From assembly GCA_000995415.1 (NCBI GenBank), contig LCEX01000004.1:1-53127 (forward strand): a DNA stretch of 53,127 nucleotides. Reading direction: 5' to 3'. The notes beneath the pieces are model-generated. The model saw nothing but the letters and a program-made list of their open reading frames with translations. It had not been told where the DNA came from and ran no database searches. A program made the position numbers and the translations under genes. How positions within the stretch are numbered: position 1 is the first letter of the stretch; each line of letters opens with the position of its first letter. Shown in pieces: positions 25,086 through 31,564 of the stretch. Origin of the DNA: Candidatus Gottesmanbacteria bacterium GW2011_GWC1_43_10 (GTDB lineage Bacteria; Patescibacteriota; Microgenomatia; UBA10105).

Positions 25086-26723
25086 ATGTTTAATAAACCC
25101 TTTGCTCTCATCATCTTGGATGGTTGGGGTTTGGCTCCGGCTGGACCGGGCAATGCTATCAGTCTAGCCCAGCTCAAAAATATGCCGCGCCTGTGGTCCA
25201 ATTTTCCGCATGGGAAACTGGCTGCTTCCGGCGAATCAGTGGGACTGCCCAAAGGTGAAGACGGTAACACCGAAACCGGACATCTTAACTTGGGCGCTGG
25301 ACGGGTGGTATACCAAGATTTGCCCCGGATCAACATGGCTATTGCTGACGGTTCCTTTTTCCAAAATGAAGCCTTTCTGTCTGCCGTTTCTCACGTCCGC
25401 GGACACCAATCAAACCTACATATTTTGGGATTGGTTGGTTCCGGTGGTGTACATAGTAACATGGAGCATTTGTATGCTCTACTTTGGTTTTGCAAAAATT
25501 CTGCATTTGATCGAGTTTATCTACATTTGATTACTGACGGCAGAGATTCTCCACCCAAATCCGCTGTGACCTATATCAAACAACTTGGGGAACAGATGAC
25601 CCAAACCGGAGTTGGTAAAATCGCATCCGTCATGGGCCGTTACTATGCCATGGATCGGGATCATCGTTGGGAACGCACGGAAAAAGCTTATCTAGCTCTT
25701 ACAGAAGGCAAAGGGGCAACAGCCACCAGTGCCGAAGCTGCAATTGAGGCATCATATGTCAAAAACGTGACAGATGAATTTATCGAGCCGACACTTATTG
25801 TCAACGAACAAAGTCAACCAACATTGATCAAAAATAACGACGCGGTCATTTTCTTCAATTATCGGATAGACCGACCACGGCAATTGACCAAAGCCTTTGT
25901 TTTGCCTGACTTTTCCGAACAAGCAAAAGTCACTGGTTATGATCCTTATGCGATCAAGTACTACAAAAAACATACGGTAGTACAGGAAATGCGTGAACCA
26001 TTTAAACGCCAAATTTTTCTGGAAAACTTGTTCTTCGTTACCATGACCGAATATGAAAAAAAATTGCCGGCGACAGTGGCATTTCCCGAACAGGTGGTAG
26101 TCAATCCCTTAGGTAAGGTGTTAGCAGATAATGGTCTTAGACAACTGCGGGTGTCGGAAACCGAAAAGGAAAGGTTCGTGACATATTATTTCAACGGTCA
26201 GCGCGAAGATGCGTTTATCGGAGAGGACCGGATGATTATCCCGTCGGCCAAAGTTCCAACTTACGACCTCAAACCGGAAATGAGCGTTTACGAAATCACT
26301 GAACAAGTTCTCAAGCAAATTGATTTGGGAAACTATGATTTTTATGTAATAAATTTCCCCAACCCCGATATGGTTGGGCATACAGGTAATATTCGGGCGG
26401 CGATCAAGGCATGTGAAGTGGCCGACGAGTGCGTGGGAAAAATCTCGACCAGTCTTCTAAATCACGGCGGAGGTTGCTTAATCACTGCCGACCATGGTAA
26501 TGTAGAGGAAATGATCGAACCGATCACGGGCGGCATCGATACAGAGCATTCGACTTATCCGGTACCCGTGATTTGCGCAGCTCCATCACTTCAGGGTAAA
26601 AATGATGAGCTGCCGAGCGGAATCTTGGCTGATGTAGCACCCACAATTTTATCGCTCATCGGTCTTGAGGTTCCGACTACCATGAATGGCAGAAATTTAT
26701 TAGCATATGTCATGAATACATAA
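25086..26723 (+). CDS. gpmI: 2,3-bisphosphoglycerate-independent phosphoglycerate mutase with Thr at the nucleophile position
   Basis: Interconverts 3- and 2-phosphoglycerate with two Mn2+ ions. It starts ALIILDGWGLAP, the alkaline-phosphatase-superfamily metal site. The nucleophile segment reads EDGNTETGHLNLGAG, with Thr62 where most iPGMs have Ser62 (GNSEVGH). The remaining metal ligands appear in ITDGRDSPP, FNYRIDRPRQL, NFPNPDMVGHTG and TADHGNVEEM. Length 545 aa is slightly longer than usual (about 510). Eno lies immediately upstream and both sit between inverted repeats. Thr can act as nucleophile in related phosphatases and mutases, so activity is likely kept. Confidence 0.95.
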   Translation: MFNKPFALIILDGWGLAPAGPGNAISLAQLKNMPRLWSNFPHGKLAASGESVGLPKGEDGNTETGHLNLGAGRVVYQDLPRINMAIADGSFFQNEAFLSAVSHVRGHQSNLHILGLVGSGGVHSNMEHLYALLWFCKNSAFDRVYLHLITDGRDSPPKSAVTYIKQLGEQMTQTGVGKIASVMGRYYAMDRDHRWERTEKAYLALTEGKGATATSAEAAIEASYVKNVTDEFIEPTLIVNEQSQPTLIKNNDAVIFFNYRIDRPRQLTKAFVLPDFSEQAKVTGYDPYAIKYYKKHTVVQEMREPFKRQIFLENLFFVTMTEYEKKLPATVAFPEQVVVNPLGKVLADNGLRQLRVSETEKERFVTYYFNGQREDAFIGEDRMIIPSAKVPTYDLKPEMSVYEITEQVLKQIDLGNYDFYVINFPNPDMVGHTGNIRAAIKACEVADECVGKISTSLLNHGGGCLITADHGNVEEMIEPITGGIDTEHSTYPVPVICAAPSLQGKNDELPSGILADVAPTILSLIGLEVPTTMNGRNLLAYVMNT

Positions 26724-26744
26724 AAAATTTCAAATGTCAAAAGC

Positions 26745-26845
26745 CAAAGTTCAAATCAAGTTCAAAGGACAAATAACAAAATTTTTTTGAAATTCGAACA
26801 TTGTCCTGCGAAACAGGATCTGGCTTTGCCAGAGATTTGATTTGA
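26745..26845. repeat. 101-bp repeat, right arm of inverted pair
   Basis: Inverted copy of 23656-23756. It retains both hairpins, with small changes in the second (CCTG-TTTCG-CAGG). It ends about 30 bp before the ribosome site of the fbp gene. Confidence 0.85.
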
Positions 26846-26883
26846 CATTTGAGCTTTGAAATTTGAACTTTAAGGAGGCATTT

Positions 26884-27993
26884 ATGAAAACTACCATTTC
26901 TGTGATAAAAGCCGATACCGGGAGTATTGGCGGACACAATAAACCATCTGCTGCAATGCTCGCAAAAGCAGAAGAAGTTATTGCTGGCGGCATCAAACAA
27001 GGATTACTTAGTGACGGTCGGGTGACATTTACCGGCGATGACATCGCGCTTCTCATGATTCACACCCGCGGCGCGGATCATCCCGACATCCACAAATTTG
27101 CCTGGGACACGTTCGTGGCGACTACGCAAATTGCCAAATCCCAAGGACTTTACGGAGCGGGCCAAGATTTACTCAAAGATGCTTTTTCCGGAAATGTTCG
27201 GGGTATGGGGCCGGGTTCGGCTGAAATTGAAATAGAAGAGCGGGCAGCTGAACCTTTTATTGTGTTTGCCGGTGATAAATGCGGGCCGGGAGTTTTTAAT
27301 TATCCGCTGTTTGAATGTTTTGCCTCGCCTTATCACAATGCCGGATTGTTACTGGCTCCTGACATGAATGCCGGGTTTACATTCAACATCATGGATGTCA
27401 ATTACACCGAGGCGGATAAAGTAATTACACTTAAAGTTCCGCAGGATTATTATGATATCTGTACGCTGCTTCGTGATCCTAACCACTATGTAATCGAAAG
27501 TGTGGTGGAAAACGCATCCGGGTTGACAGCGGCAGTTGGATCAACAGCCAGACTTCACAACATTGCCGGAAAATATGTGGGCAAAGATGATCCGGTCGCG
27601 ATTGTCCGCACCCAAAAACAATTTCCGTCAACCGGAGAAATTTTATCTCCCTGGGCATTGGCTCATTACACTTTGGGAGATAACCGGGGTAGTCACCATG
27701 TGGCGGTGATGCCGGTCAAGCAAAATACGATCATTTCGTATTTTGACGGGCCGACCATTGTTTCCGCTGCTGGATATTGTGTCCATGAAGGAAAGTTGAC
27801 TGAAGCGGTAGATTTGTTTGACCAACCTTTCTGGGATACGATTCGCGAAAAAGCGAGTCTTAAGACGCTTGAGATGCGCGCCCAAGGCTTTTATGGACCG
27901 GCAATGGCCGGTATGGACGAACTTGAATACACCGGCGTCATGGAAAACCTAAAGCGGCTGGGTAGTAAGTTTGTGGTGAGAGGGAAGAAGTAA
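26884..27993 (+). CDS. fbp: Fructose-1,6-bisphosphate aldolase/phosphatase (archaeal-type, class V FBPase)
   Basis: A bifunctional gluconeogenic enzyme that joins triose phosphates to FBP and dephosphorylates it to fructose-6-phosphate. The start TTISVIKADTGSIGGHNKPS supplies Asp/His metal ligands. TGDDIALLMIHTRG, GDKCGPGVFNYPLF and SPYHNAGLLLAPDMN are family hallmarks. Length 369 aa is typical. AAGGAGG lies just upstream of the ATG at 26884, one of the few clear ribosome sites in the window. This family is heat-stable and mainly archaeal or from deep-branching bacteria; its presence marks an operating gluconeogenic direction. Confidence 0.96.
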   Translation: MKTTISVIKADTGSIGGHNKPSAAMLAKAEEVIAGGIKQGLLSDGRVTFTGDDIALLMIHTRGADHPDIHKFAWDTFVATTQIAKSQGLYGAGQDLLKDAFSGNVRGMGPGSAEIEIEERAAEPFIVFAGDKCGPGVFNYPLFECFASPYHNAGLLLAPDMNAGFTFNIMDVNYTEADKVITLKVPQDYYDICTLLRDPNHYVIESVVENASGLTAAVGSTARLHNIAGKYVGKDDPVAIVRTQKQFPSTGEILSPWALAHYTLGDNRGSHHVAVMPVKQNTIISYFDGPTIVSAAGYCVHEGKLTEAVDLFDQPFWDTIREKASLKTLEMRAQGFYGPAMAGMDELEYTGVMENLKRLGSKFVVRGKK

Positions 27994-28007
27994 TTTGAAA
28001 AAAATTT

Positions 28008-28040
28008 CCCCCTCTTTTTTGAAAGAGGGGGTAGGGGGTG
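28008..28040. repeat. Left hairpin of the DUF559 unit
   Basis: CCCCCTCTTT-TTTG-AAAGAGGGGG forms a perfect 10-bp stem, followed by the tail TAGGGGGTG. The tail ends 9 bp before the ATG of the DUF559 gene. Hairpin plus purine tail matches the design of the right-hand hairpin in inverted orientation. Confidence 0.75.
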
Positions 28041-28049
28041 TTAATTTGA

Positions 28050-28442
28050 ATGACTCGCATATTTAACAAACCCGAACTTGAAAAATATAGATCTAGGCTA
28101 CGAAATAACCAAACCGATGCTGAACGTAAACTTTGGTCAAAACTTAGAAAGAGGCAATTCTTTGGTCATAGATTCGTTCGTCAATTTAGCATCGGTAAAT
28201 TTATAGTAGATTTTTACAGTCCGCAGTTAAGAGTAGCAATTGAACTCGATGGTGGACAACATAATTCTGATCAAAACAAGTTTTACGACCAAAAGAGAAG
28301 TGATTATTTGAAAAGTTTAGGAATAAGAGTAGTGAGGTTTTGGGATAATGAACTGCTAAATAATATGGAGGGTGTCCTGGAAAAGCTTACAGAACATATA
28401 ACCCCTCCTCACCTCCCCTTTCCTAAAAGGGGAGGAAAATAA
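28050..28442 (+). CDS. DUF559 (Vsr-like) endonuclease
   Basis: A small nuclease-like protein of 130 aa of the DUF559 family, related to very-short-patch repair and PD-(D/E)XK-type endonucleases. The core is LRNNQTDAERKLWSKLRKRQ, then FVRQFSIGKFIVDFY, then the catalytic-type VAIELDGGQH, and VVRFWDNELLNN at the end; its fold and family match is clear. The last dozen codons (TPPHLPFPKRGGK) are encoded by the right-hand palindrome, so gene and repeats form one unit. No methyltransferase or partner gene lies next to it. Target and physiological role are unknown; a function in spreading the repeat is my hypothesis. Confidence 0.88.
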   Translation: MTRIFNKPELEKYRSRLRNNQTDAERKLWSKLRKRQFFGHRFVRQFSIGKFIVDFYSPQLRVAIELDGGQHNSDQNKFYDQKRSDYLKSLGIRVVRFWDNELLNNMEGVLEKLTEHITPPHLPFPKRGGK

Positions 28443-28498
28443 CACAACATTTTGTAAAAGAAGGTCACCTCCTTTTTTTGAAAGAGGGAGAAGGAGGT
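28401..28498. repeat. Right hairpins of the DUF559 unit
   Basis: CCTCCCCTTT...AAAGGGGAGG (28412-28435) with the preceding ACCCCTCCTCA tail is the inverted counterpart of the left hairpin. It overlaps the 3' end of the DUF559 gene. A further similar structure (CACCTCC, a T run, GAAAGAGGGAG, AAGGAGGT) at 28466-28498 sits just before the acs start and shares the left copy's orientation. Confidence 0.7.
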
Positions 28499-28511
28499 AT
28501 TAAGAATTATC

Positions 28512-30299
28512 ATGAAAGTTGATATTTATAAAAAAACTGCCAAGGATTTTAAAGAGTTGCCAAATCTCGAAGATTACGACAAGACATATCGGTCTTTTGA
28601 GTGGAAACACTGGCGCAAAGAACTGGGTTGGTTTGACGGCAAAATCAATGCGGCTTATAACGCAGTGGACCGGCATGTGGATACTTGGCGGAAAAACAAA
28701 ATCGCGCTCTATTGGGAAGGCGAAAGTGGCACGACTCAGCAATATACTTTTGAACAGGTAGCGTTAAACTCCAATAAGTTCGGTAATATCTTAAAAGACT
28801 TCGGCGTGGAACGCGGCGACCGGGTGTTTCTGTTTCTTCCGCGCATTCCGGAACTTTTTTTTGCTTTCTTAGGGATCCTTAAAATCGGCGCCATTTGCGG
28901 CACATTGTTTAGCGCATTTCAGGAACAGGCGCTGGAAGACCGCCTTGGCAATAGCGACGCCAAAGTCGTGATTACAACCGCCGAACTTAAACCCCGAATT
29001 GATAAAGTCAAGAAACATTTACCCAACCTCAAACATATATTAGTTGTGGATACTGAATCATTTGTGAAATCTTTTGCGAGTGCCAGTACAGAATTGACTA
29101 TTGCCCACATGGAGCCAGACGATTATGCGTTTATGCTTTATACCTCAGGCACCACTGGTAAACCCAAAGGTGTAGTGCATGCGCATCGGGCAATTTTACA
29201 AGAATATTTGACTGCCAAATGGGTTTTGGATTTGAAAGACAGTGATACTTATTGGTGTACAGCAGATCCGGGCTGGGTCACTGGTATTGCTTATGAAATT
29301 TTGGGCAGCTGGGCCAATGGTGTGACGTCGGTAGTTTTTGGCGGCCGTTTTGACCCCAAGCGCTGGTACCAAATATTAGAAAAGTATAAAGTCACAGTTT
29401 GGTATACGGCGCCAACTGCAGTTCGAATGCTCATGGCTGGTGAAATCAAACATCCGACCAAAGAATTTGATTTGTCGCATCTTAGGCACATGTGCAGTGT
29501 GGGAGAGCCTTTAAATCCTGAAGCCGTCAAATGGGGGATCAAAGTTTTTGGTCGCGCCTTTCACGATAACTGGTGGCAGACTGAAACCGGAGCCATTTGT
29601 ATCGCCAATCTGCCTTGTAACGATATTAAAATCGGCTCAATGGGCAAGCCTTTTCCGGGAATCACTGCGGCGATTGTGGATGATCATGGCAGAGAACTTG
29701 GGCCAAACAAAGAAGGAAATTTGGCGCTCAAACCGGGTTGGCCGTCAATGATGCAAACCATTTGGCGCCGGCCCCAAAAATATGAGAGTTATTTCGTTAA
29801 CAAATGGTACATTTCCGGTGACCGTGGTTGGCGCGACAACGATGGATATTTTTGGTTTATAGGGAGAGCTGATGATGTCATCAAAACTTCAGGTGAACGG
29901 GTGGGGCCGTTTGAGGTCGAGTCGGCGCTGGTTGAACACCCGGCAGTAGTTGAGGCGGGAGTGATCGGTAAACCCGACGCCTTGCGCGGAGAAATAATAA
30001 AGGCTTTTGTGGTTTTAGACAAAGATTACTTCCGTCATTCTGGTAAGTCCGCCAAAGGCGGACGCATCCAGAATCCGGATCCTGGTCAAGCCAGGATGAC
30101 CAAAGAACAAGAAGAATTATTAAAAGAGGAACTCTCCCAGTATGTTAAAAAACACTTAGCCGGGCATGCATATCCTCGCGAAATTGAATTTATAGATAAA
30201 CTTCCCAAAACCCGTTCTGGTAAAATCATGCGTCGGATCCTCAAAGCCAAAGAGCTTGGCCTTCCGATTGGAGACACCTCGACTCTTGAGGAATATTAA
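28512..30299 (+). CDS. acsA: AMP-forming acetyl-CoA synthetase family protein
   Basis: Activates acetate (or a similar short acid) to acyl-CoA through an acyl-AMP. The P-loop-like A3 motif YTSGTTGKPKGVVHAH is near residue 212. DNWWQTETGA, YISGDRGWRDNDGYFWFIGR and GERVGPFEVESALVEHPAV follow in order, and the catalytic lysine is in PKTRSGKIMRRIL near the end. Length 595 aa is short of E. coli Acs (652) but matches AcsA types. Residues about 508-530 are translated from a palindromic repeat (30034-30100) inserted in the C-terminal domain without breaking the frame. It fits the neighbouring gluconeogenic genes as a source of acetyl-CoA. Confidence 0.92.
   Translation: MKVDIYKKTAKDFKELPNLEDYDKTYRSFEWKHWRKELGWFDGKINAAYNAVDRHVDTWRKNKIALYWEGESGTTQQYTFEQVALNSNKFGNILKDFGVERGDRVFLFLPRIPELFFAFLGILKIGAICGTLFSAFQEQALEDRLGNSDAKVVITTAELKPRIDKVKKHLPNLKHILVVDTESFVKSFASASTELTIAHMEPDDYAFMLYTSGTTGKPKGVVHAHRAILQEYLTAKWVLDLKDSDTYWCTADPGWVTGIAYEILGSWANGVTSVVFGGRFDPKRWYQILEKYKVTVWYTAPTAVRMLMAGEIKHPTKEFDLSHLRHMCSVGEPLNPEAVKWGIKVFGRAFHDNWWQTETGAICIANLPCNDIKIGSMGKPFPGITAAIVDDHGRELGPNKEGNLALKPGWPSMMQTIWRRPQKYESYFVNKWYISGDRGWRDNDGYFWFIGRADDVIKTSGERVGPFEVESALVEHPAVVEAGVIGKPDALRGEIIKAFVVLDKDYFRHSGKSAKGGRIQNPDPGQARMTKEQEELLKEELSQYVKKHLAGHAYPREIEFIDKLPKTRSGKIMRRILKAKELGLPIGDTSTLEEY
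30034..30100. repeat. GTCAT...ATGAC palindromic element inside acsA (in frame)
   Basis: The outer ends are GTCATTCTGG and CCAGGATGAC. Hairpin 1 is ATTCTGG...CCAGAAT enclosing the 15-bp palindrome TCCGCCAAAGGCGGA. Hairpin 2 is ATCCTGG-TCAAG-CCAGGAT. The 67-bp element is read through in the acsA frame, giving about 22 residues that are foreign to the family. Confidence 0.85.
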
Positions 30300-30321
30300 G
30301 GGTTATGTTACAACTATTTAT

Positions 30322-30612
30322 ATGAATTCAGATGATCCTAAAGCATTTGTAACGAACGAATCGTTTGACAAAAAACTTAAGGCCGCTTTAAAGGCCCAAG
30401 CGGTCGAGATATGTGAGGTTATTTTACAGGGAGTTGAGCTGCTTTTAAAGAATTATGCGGAGAAAAAGGATGTAGAGAGAATGGAACAAACAATGAAAAC
30501 AGAGTTTATTAATATAAAACGAGATATTAGTGACCTCAAAGCGGATACACCCACACAAGGCGAATTCCTCGCGCTTAAATCCCGAGTCGATAAATATTCA
30601 CACTCCGCCTAA
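30322..30612 (+). CDS. Small helical/coiled-coil protein
   Basis: A 96-aa hypothetical protein from the ATG at 30322. The middle is mostly helix-forming and heptad-like (KKDVERMEQTMKTEFINIKR and onward), suggesting a short coiled coil. It has no membrane helix or cysteine motif. It lies 22 bp after acsA and converges with lexA. Function is not recognised. Confidence 0.6.
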   Translation: MNSDDPKAFVTNESFDKKLKAALKAQAVEICEVILQGVELLLKNYAEKKDVERMEQTMKTEFINIKRDISDLKADTPTQGEFLALKSRVDKYSHSA

Positions 30613-30623
30613 TTAGAGTCAGC

Positions 30624-31250
30624 TCAAGTATGGTACTTCCTGATCACGCCCACACATTTTCCCTGGATTTTGACGTGAGTCGTGAAAATCGGTGCCATTT
30701 TGGAATTGGCCGGAGCGAGTTTGATCCGATCTTTTTCAAAATAAATGCGTTTCAAAGTCGCCAGCCCATTTGGTAAAAGTGCGACCACGATATCTCCGTT
30801 TTTGGCATCATTTTGGTGTTGGATGACTACAAAATCGCCGTCCAAGATGCCTTCCTCGATCATCGATTCACCTTTGACCTGAAGCACGTAAGCGGTTTGG
30901 TCGGCTTGGACCATCCACGGCGACACGCTTAAATACAGGTTGGGGTCGGTGTAAGGTTCAAGTGGCGCTCCGGCAGCGATATAGCCCAGAACCGGCAGTT
31001 CGACCAATCCTGGATTGGTGGGGCTATGAAATTTGCCTTTGACGAATTCGATCCCGCGGACTGCTCCATCCAATTTTTTGATATAACCCTTTTTGCGTAA
31101 GTGGTCGAGATGTTCATGTACGGTAGCGACAGAGGACATGCCCAAAGCATCGCCGATTTCGCGTAAAGTTGGCGCATAACCATTGCGCTGCGTATACTGG
31201 GAGATGAATTCCAAAACTTGTCTTTCGCGTGGATAAAGTATGGGTGCCAT
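30624..31250 (-). CDS. lexA: LexA repressor
   Basis: SOS transcriptional repressor that cuts itself when RecA-ssDNA filaments form. The N-terminal winged helix carries GYAPTLREIGDALGMSSVAT (about 24-43). The autocleavage bond is Ala93-Gly94 in YIAAGAPLEP. The catalytic dyad is Ser129 (in VKGESMIEEG) and Lys167 (ATLKRIY). Length 208 aa is normal. It is divergent from uvrB, a classical LexA target, with a candidate operator at 31416-31438 in the shared 314-bp region. Confidence 0.96.
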   Translation of the reverse strand: MAPILYPRERQVLEFISQYTQRNGYAPTLREIGDALGMSSVATVHEHLDHLRKKGYIKKLDGAVRGIEFVKGKFHSPTNPGLVELPVLGYIAAGAPLEPYTDPNLYLSVSPWMVQADQTAYVLQVKGESMIEEGILDGDFVVIQHQNDAKNGDIVVALLPNGLATLKRIYFEKDRIKLAPANSKMAPIFTTHVKIQGKCVGVIRKYHT

Positions 31251-31415
31251 AGTAATTTAAAATTTTGGCTAAAAGCCAATCAGCCTTTGGTTGAAAAATT
31301 CAAAAATCAAAGTGTAAAATAGTGCTACCGAAAATAATCAAGCATTTTCATTTTTAAAACAAATTTACCCGAATGTCAAGCCTATCAAAAACCATCAAAT
31401 ATGATCAACATCTCA

Positions 31416-31438
31416 TCGGTAAATGGAGATTTACCCGA
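31416..31438. promoter_or_regulatory. Candidate LexA operator (SOS box) between lexA and uvrB
   Basis: TCGGTAAAT and ATTTACCCGA form an imperfect dyad with a GGAG centre. Half-site-like copies occur at 31364-31372 (TTTACCCGA) and near 31325 (TACCGAAAAT). A TATGAT -10-like box for uvrB lies at 31454-31459, so the dyad would overlap the -35 region, a good place for repression. The motif does not match the E. coli or Bacillus SOS boxes. Confidence 0.45.
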
Positions 31439-31470
31439 AAATAGAGAATAGGGTATGATAGAATATATTA

Positions 31471-31562
31471 AATTATCCAATAATCAAATTCTCAAATTAT
31501 CCAATTTCAAATAATATTTGTATATATTGGATAATTGGTATTTATTGGATAATTGGATAATT
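31471..31562. repeat. AATTATCCAA / TTGGATAATT inverted repeat cluster in the uvrB leader
   Basis: Two AATTATCCAA copies (31471, 31495) are followed by three TTGGATAATT copies in the opposite orientation (from 31527). The last ends 2 bp before the uvrB ATG. The arms can fold into long AT-rich hairpins. This and the operator candidate are what fill the 314-bp gap between lexA and uvrB. Confidence 0.7.
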
Positions 31563-31564
31563 AA

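Noticed and set aside
28050-28442. DUF559 protein as part of a restriction-modification system
   Set aside because: No DNA methyltransferase or specificity gene is adjacent, and the gene is tied to repeats instead.
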